Shown: positions 14,500-22,068 of the stretch, piece after piece | Numbering within the stretch: position 1 is the first letter of the stretch | How the letters are laid out: each line of letters opens with the position of its first letter | IMG/VR virus record: IMGVR_UViG_3300042470_001405 | Location: 1 to 24,479 of that record | DNA from: a virus | Direction: 5' to 3' (one strand) | Length of the DNA: 24,479 nucleotides | The notes under the pieces: model-generated | Told to the model about the DNA's origin: nothing | Seen by the model: only the letters and a program-made list of their open reading frames with translations | The model's database searches: none | Translations under genes and position numbers: made by a program

Positions 14500-15813
14500 T
14501 CATTTGGGTCGACTTATACCCAAATTACTCAAGAAATCATCCAAATCATCATCGTCATCATCGGAATCACCATCTTTGTTCTGGTCTTCCAAATAGTCAT
14601 CATATTCTTTTTTCAACTCCATAGCCTTTTTCATAATCTCTTGAAAACGTTCTTTAGCTTTGGAAACTTTGGCATTGTCATTTGAAATGGTGTTACCAAT
14701 AATTTGAAGAAATTCGCGAGCTGGAATTTGGTATAATTCAATTTCGAACCAGTTTATTAAACCTTTATTGTCTGAATCGAACATTTCGTCAGGTAAGGCA
14801 AATCTAATTTTTTCAACAATTTCAGGTCCTAATCTCAACTGCATGGGTTCGTTAGATAAAACATCAACGGCACCTTTTACCTTTTCACGCATTTGAGGGT
14901 CTTTCGGAAGACCAAATCTAGCATTAGCTTTTTTAATTCCTTTAATAATCTCATGACATAAAATCGGAAAGAATAAACCTTCAGCTACTATTTTTGTATC
15001 GGGTTTCTCTTGAGATTCTTCTTCTCCTTCTCCGCCTCCCTCGTCGTCTGCATCTTCTAATGATACTTTACCGGCAACACCATTTCCTGTGGCAGACATT
15101 TGTTCAATCATCTGTTCCATAGTGAAATACAATAAATCATTTACTGCCATAACACCCAAGTAAGCAGGAAACAATCTTGAGTCTATTGCATCCAACTTTC
15201 TTTTAACTTCAGGCTTTTGGAATAAATAATGTCCTTTTTTTGCAGCACCTTGTACAACAGCGTTTATAATATTTCTTTTATGTTTTTCTAATTCGAGTTC
15301 TTCTTGTGGAGTTAAATTTTCAATATCGAAGTCGTCGAAACTTAAAGTTTGTTTTTTTTCCTCGTCATCCTCTTCTTCCTCATCTTCAGGTTCTTCTGGT
15401 TCATATCTGAAATTATTTACGTCAATAGGTTCTCTATTTAACATTGCTTCAATTTGATACCAACCTTCAGGAGTCTCAGTTTCTTCAAGTGATACATCTG
15501 TAGCTAACTTTTCAAGTTCCTCTTTGTGTTGGGACTCAATTCTCAAAATCATAGGAACCTTACTCATCTCCTCCATGTAAATCCTTTGGATTACATTAGG
15601 AGTTAGTCTTTCCATACCTTTGACTTGACGTAATTTGTCAACAACTTTCTTAAATCTTTCTGTTGCGAGTCTTTCCACATCTTCAGCACCTTTTTGGAAT
15701 GCCGGAGAACTTGCATATAAACCCTCAGGACTTGAAAGTTTTCTTTCTAAGTTTGGGTCCATCCTTTCAGGATAGTTACCATAATCAATTGCTTCTGATG
15801 TTCTTTTTCTCAT
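14500..15813 (-). CDS. Phage protein upstream of terminase, acidic segments (437 aa)
   Basis: Unrecognised, strongly charged protein. The N-terminal part (1-130) is helical with RLTPNVIQRIYMEEMSKVPM. An acidic linker of Glu/Asp runs at about 138-153, a helical domain with RLFPAYLGVMAVNDLLYFTM follows at about 213-232, a Gly/Glu linker at about 257-271, and a domain containing LFFPILCHEIIKGIKKA and FEIELYQIPAREFLQIIGN. The C-terminus is nearly pure Asp (about 420-428) before the last ten residues. It overlaps the upstream gene by ATGA and ends six bases before terminase, so coupling with packaging or neck genes is likely. A neck, completion or terminase-partner role is possible, but I have no signature for one. 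Confidence 0.7.
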   Translation of the reverse strand: MRKRTSEAIDYGNYPERMDPNLERKLSSPEGLYASSPAFQKGAEDVERLATERFKKVVDKLRQVKGMERLTPNVIQRIYMEEMSKVPMILRIESQHKEELEKLATDVSLEETETPEGWYQIEAMLNREPIDVNNFRYEPEEPEDEEEEDDEEKKQTLSFDDFDIENLTPQEELELEKHKRNIINAVVQGAAKKGHYLFQKPEVKRKLDAIDSRLFPAYLGVMAVNDLLYFTMEQMIEQMSATGNGVAGKVSLEDADDEGGGEGEEESQEKPDTKIVAEGLFFPILCHEIIKGIKKANARFGLPKDPQMREKVKGAVDVLSNEPMQLRLGPEIVEKIRFALPDEMFDSDNKGLINWFEIELYQIPAREFLQIIGNTISNDNAKVSKAKERFQEIMKKAMELKKEYDDYLEDQNKDGDSDDDDDDLDDFLSNLGISRPK

Positions 15814-16646
15814 TTTTTTCTCAACATTTTCATTATTGTAGAAATCACTTTCTTTTTAGCCTTTTCAGGTTCCACGGCCATTGGTGCCTCTTTTTCGCCC
15901 GGATTTGGATTTTGTCCAGGTCTCATTGGTCTAGGTTTTGGTTTCGTAGGTGTAGCCGGTTTCGTAGGTGTAGCCGGTTTCGTAGGTGCTACAGCAGGTT
16001 CTGACTCTCCCAAATATTTCATGAGTTCTCTTTTTGTTATTTTTGGAGAAAGATGTCTTTCTACAATTTTTTGAATTTCAGTTTCCAAAAACAAAGATAC
16101 ATTTTTTTTACTCTCTTCCAAAGATTTTTTTACTCCCATGACACAACTTTCATATTTAGCTTTTTGTTTCTTAGTCCATTCACTTCTTTCTGAAGTTCCG
16201 AATTCTTCACCCATTTTTGCAGTGCATATCGCCCACGGGTTTTTTTCTTTTTTCTTTTTAGATTCTTCAATAGATTCGAAATTATACATACCATCATCAT
16301 TCATAGAAGGGTCTTCTGTTTTGTCAGGACCAAAACCATCATTAGAACTAGGTCCTTCTTGCTCAGGGTCTTGAGTTTGTTTCTTTTGGTTAGGGTCCAT
16401 CGTAACTTCTTCCTCCTCCTCTAACTCCTTCTCTATCATCTGAACAGGAACACCTTGTGTTGTCAAATTTTTCACGGTTTGTATTGCGTTCGGAGTGGTA
16501 CTTTTAATTTGCACCATAGCGGCTTTGGTTTGTTCTCCCAACAACTTTGAGTGTAACAAATTTATTTCCGATTCGCTCAACTTTAGAACGGTTTTGGAAG
16601 GAATTCCTTTCTCGATTAGTTCTAATGCTTTAATTTTAATTTTCAT
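15810..16646 (-). CDS. Phage protein with helix motif, Cys pair and Pro repeats (278 aa)
   Basis: The ATG at 16646 is preferred over an in-frame TTG at 16664. It overlaps the end of the upstream gene by 11 bases and follows AGAAAG. Residues 22-39 (KLSESEINLLHSKLLGEQ) align without gaps with the N-terminal helix motif of the 1448 gene. An acidic low-complexity linker follows. Residues 136-174 form a small basic domain, NPWAICTAKMG and later KYESCVMGVKK, with two cysteines; this pair of motifs is familiar from other phage virion-type proteins, function unknown. Near the C-terminus a TKPATP repeat forms a proline linker before a final basic helix. It ends in an ATGA overlap with the next gene. 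Confidence 0.72.
   Translation of the reverse strand: MKIKIKALELIEKGIPSKTVLKLSESEINLLHSKLLGEQTKAAMVQIKSTTPNAIQTVKNLTTQGVPVQMIEKELEEEEEVTMDPNQKKQTQDPEQEGPSSNDGFGPDKTEDPSMNDDGMYNFESIEESKKKKEKNPWAICTAKMGEEFGTSERSEWTKKQKAKYESCVMGVKKSLEESKKNVSLFLETEIQKIVERHLSPKITKRELMKYLGESEPAVAPTKPATPTKPATPTKPKPRPMRPGQNPNPGEKEAPMAVEPEKAKKKVISTIMKMLRKK
15940..15988 (-). repeat. Short 18-bp tandem repeat (about 2.7 copies)
   Basis: Unit GGTTTCGTAGGTGTAGCC on the plus strand, two full identical copies and a partial third, encoding the TKPATP linker of the 15810 gene. Near-identity of copies suggests recent slippage. Confidence 0.9.
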
Positions 16647-17037
16647 ATACAACTTTCTTTTCAAATTCGAGAATCAAATCTCTTTCGTATAATTTATCTT
16701 TTATAACTTGCTCTGACTCTCCAAACCTGAACACCATTCTCTTCTGACCTCTTACTTCCTCAGGTTCCCATGCCATCGCAACTACATCATCCAAGGCATC
16801 TATCATACAAAAAAAATCGGAGTTCTGAATCAATTCCAATTTAACATCAGTATTTCTCAAAACTCCTACCTTTTTTATATATTTCAACTCGGGAGGTAAT
16901 GGATAACCATTACTTGGTTTTGATTCCCAATTTTCTCCCCAAACGTCTTCCAAATTTTCGTCCGAAAATATGAATTCGTAAATGTTATCCCCTTTATAAT
17001 TGGGTCCTAAACCATTTACGAAAACCAATTTACTCAT
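16636..17037 (-). CDS. Conserved-looking T4-like phage hypothetical (133 aa)
   Basis: Compact alpha/beta protein with ATG start overlapping the previous stop (ATGA). Segments that look family-like: YEFIFSDENLEDVWGENW (21-38), SNGYPLPPELKYIKKVGVLR and SDFFCMIDALDDVVAMAWE (73-91). I recall similar small proteins in T4-like marine phages, near head and neck genes, with no assigned function. The C-terminus is charged and helical. Very even codon spacing and tight overlap with both neighbours show it belongs to one polycistronic unit from 18317 down to the terminase. Confidence 0.7.
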   Translation of the reverse strand: MSKLVFVNGLGPNYKGDNIYEFIFSDENLEDVWGENWESKPSNGYPLPPELKYIKKVGVLRNTDVKLELIQNSDFFCMIDALDDVVAMAWEPEEVRGQKRMVFRFGESEQVIKDKLYERDLILEFEKKVVYEN

Positions 17038-18317
17038 AAAATTTCTCCCTCTGGGGATATTTTAATTTGTTTTTGGTTATTCTCGAAAACTATATTTTTT
17101 TTATTAGTTTTACCTACAACGTTAAAAGAAGGGTTTGCTCTCAAAAATTTTTCTGAAACTAATTCTTGTTTGACAGACTCAGAAAGTTTCACTACTTCAG
17201 TCATTTTTTTTCTTAAAGTAACTTCTTGTATTTTACTTTTTCTTTCTTTTTTTTCTCTTGATTCCAAGATTTCCTTCTTTGTAATTTCAAAATATTTCGA
17301 TAAAACTTTATCTACTTTTGATTCTTTGAAGATACTGTCAAGTATTGAACCATTTCCAACATTCATTTCTCCCATTTCAGATTTTGGTTCATCCATATCA
17401 GCTTGAATGTCCTCAACCTCTGAATCAGAACTAATATCTTCATCATCCATTGACAATTCATTGTCAGACATATCCATATCTCCTTCAGGTCTCTCCTCAG
17501 CTTCTTCAAATTTTGACATGATATCTTCTTTATCTTCTTCAGATAGATTTTTCAAATCCAAAGCAGAAAGAACCATATTTATCACATATTTGATATCTTC
17601 TGAAGTCATTCCGTCTTGAGCATCAAACTCTCTAATTTTTTGTGTAAGTTTACCTGTCAACTTTTGAATGGTCTTAAATGTCACCATCTCTTCTGACGCA
17701 GCCGATTCATCACCCATAGCGTCATCCATTTCAGGTTCTCCCTCAGGAGCAGATTCACCACCATCCAATTCTAAATCATCCATACTAGCACCTAAATCAA
17801 TTTCACCATCAGGCATTTCCTCAGCACTCATGTCAACCTCCTCTTCACCTCCGACAGGTGAATCAGGTAATTCTGGTTGCGGAACTGCTGGTGGTTCTGC
17901 AGGTGGTGCCGGAGGTTCTACTGCCTCAGGCTCAGGTTTAGGAGTTTTCAAAACAAATTTCTTTTGTTCTCCATATAATTCAACCCCATTCTCATTCTCA
18001 TTTAATCTATTCAGTTCACCTGCCAATAGATTTAATCTTTTGAATGCTTGGGAATATGAGGAAAAATATTTTCTGTTTTTCATAGGCTCAATGTAATCTA
18101 ACTGAGATTCAGAAACTACTTTCTTGATAATGTATCCTTGTTTTTCTTTTACAATCTGATAGTCATTACCGTCAGCTAAATTTATTGAATATACTGATTT
18201 TGCATTTTCATTCACGGAACTTGGAATTGTTTCGTTGTACTTTGCAATTTCAAGAATTCTTTTGATTTTGTCTTGACCTGTGAGTTTTTCACTCCCTATT
18301 GGTTTTAAGTCTCCCAT
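17034..18317 (-). CDS. Acidic/Pro-rich phage protein (427 aa)
   Basis: Not recognised. The N-terminal 125 residues are a folded-looking domain (GYIIKKVVSESQLDYIEPMK; KYFSSYSQAFKRLNLLAGEL). A Pro/Glu/Ala linker (about 127-155) and a long Asp/Glu/Met/Ser-rich acidic stretch (about 155-210) follow. Next come a helical domain (TIQKLTGKLTQKIREF; TSEDIKYVINMVLSALDLK), another acidic stretch (about 275-320), and a basic helical C-terminal 100 residues. The acidic-then-basic layout resembles the scaffold protein at 5231, so a core or assembly role is possible, but position upstream of terminase does not match T4. It begins 23 bases after the Thr/Pro-repeat gene and overlaps the next gene by ATGA. Confidence 0.7.
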   Translation of the reverse strand: MGDLKPIGSEKLTGQDKIKRILEIAKYNETIPSSVNENAKSVYSINLADGNDYQIVKEKQGYIIKKVVSESQLDYIEPMKNRKYFSSYSQAFKRLNLLAGELNRLNENENGVELYGEQKKFVLKTPKPEPEAVEPPAPPAEPPAVPQPELPDSPVGGEEEVDMSAEEMPDGEIDLGASMDDLELDGGESAPEGEPEMDDAMGDESAASEEMVTFKTIQKLTGKLTQKIREFDAQDGMTSEDIKYVINMVLSALDLKNLSEEDKEDIMSKFEEAEERPEGDMDMSDNELSMDDEDISSDSEVEDIQADMDEPKSEMGEMNVGNGSILDSIFKESKVDKVLSKYFEITKKEILESREKKERKSKIQEVTLRKKMTEVVKLSESVKQELVSEKFLRANPSFNVVGKTNKKNIVFENNQKQIKISPEGEIL

Positions 18318-18340
18318 TTTTATATTGTTTTTTAAAAGTT

Positions 18341-19180
18341 TTAATTGTTGAGTCCGTCAAATCCTCCTAATGTTATGGCATTTAGCTGTATTACCTGAAT
18401 TGTGTTACCATTAGGTAAATCCGCAGCATATCCTGGATGTGGTACTAGTGTACCAGGTGGTAATGTTCCCCCACTAAATGAACCAAGCATTTCCGCAGTA
18501 TATTCATAGTTTTGGTTTACTGATATACCACTATAAAATGGAGTTTGGGTGGGTGTTGGTGTTTGGGTTGGTGTCGCTGGAGGGGTACCTGTTTGTGTAG
18601 GCGTTGGAGTATTAGTTTTGGTTACAGTTGGTGTTGGTGTTGGAGTAACCGCTGAAGTTCCAGTTTGTGTTGGAGTAGCAGCAGGTGTACCTGTTTGTGT
18701 GGGTGTGGGTGTGTTGCTAGCAGTAATTGAAGGTGTGGGTGTATTACTGGCTGTAATTGAAGGTGTAGGTGTATTAGTTTTTGTTGGAGTATTCGTTGTT
18801 GTCACCGATGGTGTTGGAGTTTTTGTTGTTGTCGGTGTGACACTTGGAGTCCCTGTAGGTGTTGAGGTCACATTTGGGGTGTCGGTTTGAGTAGGTGTTG
18901 GTGTTGGGGTTTTAGTCTGTGTCACTGATGGGGTCGGGGTAGGTGTAACAATGGCTAAACAAGTCCCACAATCAACATGATTGATAGACATGAAGTTTAC
19001 AGTATCAGTTCCTGTGGCTGGTTCTGCATAATCAATTATCTCATAACATCCCTCTTGAGTTGCACCCGTGAACCTCAAAAAATAACAACCATTTACAGCA
19101 GGTAAATTACTACTATCAAAATCAACTAATATTGTTGTTCCGCCAAAACAAGGTGCTATTTGGTATGTTAATAAAGCCAT
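18341..19180 (-). CDS. Thr/Pro-repeat protein, probable virion stalk or fibre (279 aa)
   Basis: Three parts. Residues 1-79 form a small Cys-containing domain (Cys11, 32, 45, 71, 74, with a CGTC pair) rich in Gly and aromatics. Residues 80-214 are a Thr/Pro repeat of [10 protein letters not shown]- and [10 protein letters not shown]-type units with almost no charged residues. Residues 215-279 form a C-terminal Gly/Leu/Asn domain. No signal peptide is seen, as expected for a virion protein. Such repeats make extended, protease-resistant stalks and are good O-glycosylation substrates in other systems; both ideas are inference here. The place next to a wall-degrading protein fits a tail or surface appendage. 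Confidence 0.75.
   Translation of the reverse strand: MALLTYQIAPCFGGTTILVDFDSSNLPAVNGCYFLRFTGATQEGCYEIIDYAEPATGTDTVNFMSINHVDCGTCLAIVTPTPTPSVTQTKTPTPTPTQTDTPNVTSTPTGTPSVTPTTTKTPTPSVTTTNTPTKTNTPTPSITASNTPTPSITASNTPTPTQTGTPAATPTQTGTSAVTPTPTPTVTKTNTPTPTQTGTPPATPTQTPTPTQTPFYSGISVNQNYEYTAEMLGSFSGGTLPPGTLVPHPGYAADLPNGNTIQVIQLNAITLGGFDGLNN
18539..18943 (-). repeat. Thr/Pro-coding degenerate tandem repeat
   Basis: 405 bases encode residues 80-214, in units of about 5-10 codons. One 30-base unit encoding [10 protein letters not shown] is present twice in a row with few differences. On the plus strand the tract reads as GGTGTNGGTGT-like Gly/Val sequence. This is a likely hotspot for length variation by slippage. 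Confidence 0.93.
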
Positions 19181-19193
19181 CTAATTTTTCTTT

Positions 19194-19200
19194 ATAAATA
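19194..19200 (-). promoter_or_regulatory. TATTTAT element before the Thr/Pro-repeat gene
   Basis: Sense-strand context CTACTATATTTATAAAG, 13 bases before the ATG. It would head the unit that runs from 19180 toward the terminase. Confidence 0.4.
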
Positions 19201-19224
19201 TAGTAGTTTTGAGAAATAATCTAA

Positions 19225-21198
19225 TTATCTGAGACTTGGGCTTTTAATTGATGCTCCATTCTCATAACCACTGATTACTTTACCAACTAAGTCTCCCGTT
19301 CCCCAAGTTTCTAGAGAAGCACATTTAGCTATTTCAGCAGCACCTATATCATTTATTAAACCGTTTACGATACAATTATATCTCCCATTGGTTAGGGTTC
19401 TTAGTGTTGCGTACATACCATCATCTAATGTCTGATAATTTTGGACCCCCGCAGAGTTAAAATCGGTTGAGTTTTCGAGTTTGTGAGTTGTATTGAATGG
19501 ATTAAAATTACCTGCCTTACCCTCAGCTTGTCTCCAAGCCAATAAAAACTTCATATTTTCATTTGTTACAGGTGCACCTAGTTTGGTAAGTAAAGTTTGA
19601 TAAAAATCTTGGTCATTTTTTGACTCTAATCCGAAATCCCTATCATATTGAAGACCTCTCAAATCAGAATCAGTAAAACCTTTCTGTATCAACATAGCCA
19701 AAAGGTATTTGGAATCTTCTACTCCAAAAATTCCTGTTTGTGGTAACCCAACACTTGATTGAAAATCTTTAACAGCTCCTTGGGTTTCAGGTCCGAATTT
19801 ACCATCAACACCATATCTTGGTAAAGAAAACCCCAAAAATTGTAAACCTGATTGTATCACTTCTACGGGTTGTTCATATGGTATCTTTTGTCCTGGAGTA
19901 TATTCAAAATACAAACCGTCCTTCACGTAGGACATAATCTTTTTCAAGAAAACAGAATCTGATAAAGTATTCCAAACCATCTGTTGGTCTTTATTAGATT
20001 GTTTTTTTTGTTTTGATTTAGGGGTAACTTCAATTTCCCCTTTGGCACATTTTAGAGTACCATCGTCATTCAAAAATTCTCTTATATTGTGTCCATACTC
20101 AACTCCAATGTGCAGGTGGTCATAGGAACTTCCAGGAAAATCCATCACATATCCTAACAATTGTCCACATTTTACTTTGGAACCCTTTTGTACTTGAGCA
20201 TTCTGTAGATGAGTATAATATACATCGGGTAATGAATTATCACTCTTCACAGTGAATCCTATACCAAAAAGTTTTTTCCCTTGAGTTTTCCTTACCTTAG
20301 GTCCGTAGTCTTTGAAGGTTTTAACAGTTCCATCCGCAATTGCATAAACCGGTTCTCCGATAGGTGCTTTAATATCCCAAGCGTTACCACTAGCCCATCC
20401 ACTTTGACCCGCATGAGCACCATCTGCGGGTATTTTAACACTTGCGGAACCAAATAATCTATCACTTTGTTCAGTGATTTTTGATTCGATTGAAAGTTTT
20501 TTATCTTTAGCCTTTGTTATTGCCTCAAAAAGTTTTCCAATCATTTCCGACCTTCTCAAAAATTTGAAAACTAAATTTTCATAGGAAAACTCTCCTTCTT
20601 TTTCTAATCCCGATTTACGATATTTTTTTATTTTTTCTTTGAGAGATTTCATCTTATCGATATCCTCGGTTTCTATTGTATCATCAATTTTTGAAATCCA
20701 AGATTTCACTTTCTTTTTTAAAAAATCAAAATCTATTTCCGCATTTTCCTTGACTGGTTTTTGAATCCATTCATCATTCATTATGGAATAAACAGCACTG
20801 CTGGAATGTTCATCATCCGCACCTTGTGCATAAACCTCAACATCGTAACCATAAATGGTGATATCATATTTATTATTAAACTCTTTCTTTTTTAACTCGA
20901 AAATTTCTCTATACAATTCCTCATCTTCACCATATTTTCCGAAATCAACAAGCAAGTGTAAATCGAAGTCCGAAAATTCTGACCAGTTGTAATTTGCTAA
21001 AGAACCCATCAAGACAATATCTTCGATAAAGACATCGTCCCCTAAATCATCAGAAAATTCCTCAGCAATCTCAAGTAATTTTTTTCTTACTTCAGATTTT
21101 AGAGTTGCCTTATCAATATCCTCGTAGTTATCCCAAACCTTGGGATTCAAATTTTCTTGCAAAGAAAAACTATCTAAAATTTTTTGAAACTTCTTCAT
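19225..21198 (-). CDS. Four-domain protein: nucleotidyltransferase + M23 peptidase + PG-binding + muramidase-like
   Basis: 657 residues. Residues 60-125 hold a Pol-beta-type nucleotidyltransferase signature: MGSLANYNWSEFSDFD (Gly65-Ser66, Asp77, Asp79) and a third acid in YDVEVY (Glu121). Residues 250-372 form an M23 (LytM-like) metallopeptidase: AHAGQSGWASGNAWDI (His262, Asp275), APIGEPVYAIADGTV, YYTH (His330) and SYDHLHIGVEY (His361, His363). Residues 443-497 fit a PG_binding_1 domain (GVDGKFGPETQGAVKDFQ). Residues 548-645 resemble a phage muramidase fold, with WRQAEGKAGNFNPFNTT (candidate Glu559) and VQNYQTLDDGMYATLRTL. The last three parts degrade peptidoglycan at entry or exit; the start domain is unexpected. 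There is no signal peptide or transmembrane segment, so it is either virion-associated or needs a holin. The ATG follows a TATTTAT element by five bases. Confidence 0.88.
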   Translation of the reverse strand: MKKFQKILDSFSLQENLNPKVWDNYEDIDKATLKSEVRKKLLEIAEEFSDDLGDDVFIEDIVLMGSLANYNWSEFSDFDLHLLVDFGKYGEDEELYREIFELKKKEFNNKYDITIYGYDVEVYAQGADDEHSSSAVYSIMNDEWIQKPVKENAEIDFDFLKKKVKSWISKIDDTIETEDIDKMKSLKEKIKKYRKSGLEKEGEFSYENLVFKFLRRSEMIGKLFEAITKAKDKKLSIESKITEQSDRLFGSASVKIPADGAHAGQSGWASGNAWDIKAPIGEPVYAIADGTVKTFKDYGPKVRKTQGKKLFGIGFTVKSDNSLPDVYYTHLQNAQVQKGSKVKCGQLLGYVMDFPGSSYDHLHIGVEYGHNIREFLNDDGTLKCAKGEIEVTPKSKQKKQSNKDQQMVWNTLSDSVFLKKIMSYVKDGLYFEYTPGQKIPYEQPVEVIQSGLQFLGFSLPRYGVDGKFGPETQGAVKDFQSSVGLPQTGIFGVEDSKYLLAMLIQKGFTDSDLRGLQYDRDFGLESKNDQDFYQTLLTKLGAPVTNENMKFLLAWRQAEGKAGNFNPFNTTHKLENSTDFNSAGVQNYQTLDDGMYATLRTLTNGRYNCIVNGLINDIGAAEIAKCASLETWGTGDLVGKVISGYENGASIKSPSLR

Positions 21199-21203
21199 TC
21201 ACA

Positions 21204-21210
21204 ATAAATA
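21204..21210 (-). promoter_or_regulatory. TATTTAT element before the four-domain lysin gene
   Basis: Sense-strand context GTGGTATTTATTGTGA, only five bases before the ATG, very similar in layout to the element at 8436. Confidence 0.35.
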
Positions 21211-21219
21211 CCACGAAAA

Positions 21220-21462
21220 TTATAGTTTTTTGAATTTGTATTTTTTTGAAATATCAGTTGAAAAAAATTTTCCTTGTGACTCCGACATTCTGAATCTTGT
21301 ATAAATTTGATGGGGTACGTCCTCATATTGGTATTTAGAACCATTGTTGAATTCAACAATCATCATTTTTGTTTCAACATCATATTCTGTCCTCTTGAGA
21401 TTCGATGATTTAATTTCATTTATAATTTTTGAACCTTCTATAGTTTCTCTAATCACTGACAT
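21220..21462 (-). CDS. KTSC-domain protein (80 aa)
   Basis: The last 60 residues fit the KTSC domain (named for its presence at the C-terminus of some lysyl-tRNA synthetases): SSNLKRTEYDVETKMMIVEF, then NGSKYQYEDVPHQIYTRF and SQGKFFSTDISKKYKFKKL. Free-standing KTSC proteins are common in phages and bacteria; the molecular function is not settled, with RNA binding suggested. It is the most upstream gene of the minus-strand block, 21 bases before the lysin gene, and divergent from the 2OG oxygenase gene with a 38-base AT-rich gap. Full length for the family. Confidence 0.85.
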   Translation of the reverse strand: MSVIRETIEGSKIINEIKSSNLKRTEYDVETKMMIVEFNNGSKYQYEDVPHQIYTRFRMSESQGKFFSTDISKKYKFKKL

Positions 21463-21500
21463 AATAAATTTATTTTAACTAAAGAATTATAATTATAAGT

Positions 21501-22052
21501 ATGAATGTAAATGAATCTTTCAAATATTATGGACATTATGACATATCGAATATTCTGACGATATTAAATAGTGAAAAAGTAGATTGGAACGAATTTACCT
21601 TGAGACAAAAAGCGTGTACTGATATGGTCAATACACAAACAATTAAAATAGTTTATGACAATGATTTTTTTTCTACCAACTTTAATCCAGTGTTTACTAA
21701 AAACTATACCTTCTTCGAAGAGGATTTAAATAATATTTGTGAAATTATAAAAAAACAAACCGGCGGTTCAGGTTATTTACTCAGAGCTATTTTAGTCAAA
21801 CTATACAAAAAAAGTATTATACCAACCCACGTTGACAGTGCAAACAATACTTTTAAATTTTCTAAAAGGATACACATACCAATAATTACAAATGAAAAAT
21901 GTATTTTCAATGTAGGTGAAGAATCCATCAATATGAAAGTCGGTGAAATTTGGGAAATGAATAATGATAAATTATCACATTCTGTGGTGAATGATGGTGA
22001 TGAAGATAGAGTTCATCTTATAATAGATTGGTGTGAAAAAACCCCCAACTAA
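21501..22052 (+). CDS. 2-oxoglutarate/Fe(II) oxygenase, Asp/Asn beta-hydroxylase-like
   Basis: 183 residues. The C-terminal half carries the double-stranded beta-helix signature: PTHVDSANN with His110-x-Asp112, SKRIHIPIITNEKCIFNVG, GEIWEMNNDKLSHSVVN with His160, and DEDRVHLIIDW with Arg170 for 2-oxoglutarate. This fits the aspartyl/asparaginyl hydroxylase family (PF05118), which includes many phage members. The substrate is unknown; a protein side chain or a modified metabolite is possible. The N-terminal 90 residues are unassigned. The stop codon lies in the loop of a terminator hairpin shared with convergent hsp20, so the gene forms its own unit. Confidence 0.85.
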   Translation: MNVNESFKYYGHYDISNILTILNSEKVDWNEFTLRQKACTDMVNTQTIKIVYDNDFFSTNFNPVFTKNYTFFEEDLNNICEIIKKQTGGSGYLLRAILVKLYKKSIIPTHVDSANNTFKFSKRIHIPIITNEKCIFNVGEESINMKVGEIWEMNNDKLSHSVVNDGDEDRVHLIIDWCEKTPN

Positions 22053-22064
22053 GTTGAGGGTTTT
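22038..22064. terminator. Bidirectional intrinsic terminator
   Basis: 12-bp stem AAAACCCCCAAC / GTTGAGGGTTTT with one C-A mismatch and loop TAA, followed by T on the right and by a T-run on the opposite strand. The loop is the stop codon of the oxygenase gene. It serves both the oxygenase (plus) and hsp20 (minus). Confidence 0.88.
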
Positions 22065-22068
22065 TTTA

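Noticed and set aside
16647-16664. TTG start for the gene ending at 15810
   Set aside because: It would lengthen the overlap with the upstream gene to 29 bases; the ATG at 16646 is better placed.
18549-18890. Gly/Val-rich plus-strand frame (MGVGVWVGV...)
   Set aside because: It is the reverse complement of the Thr/Pro repeat; no independent start context or conserved pattern.
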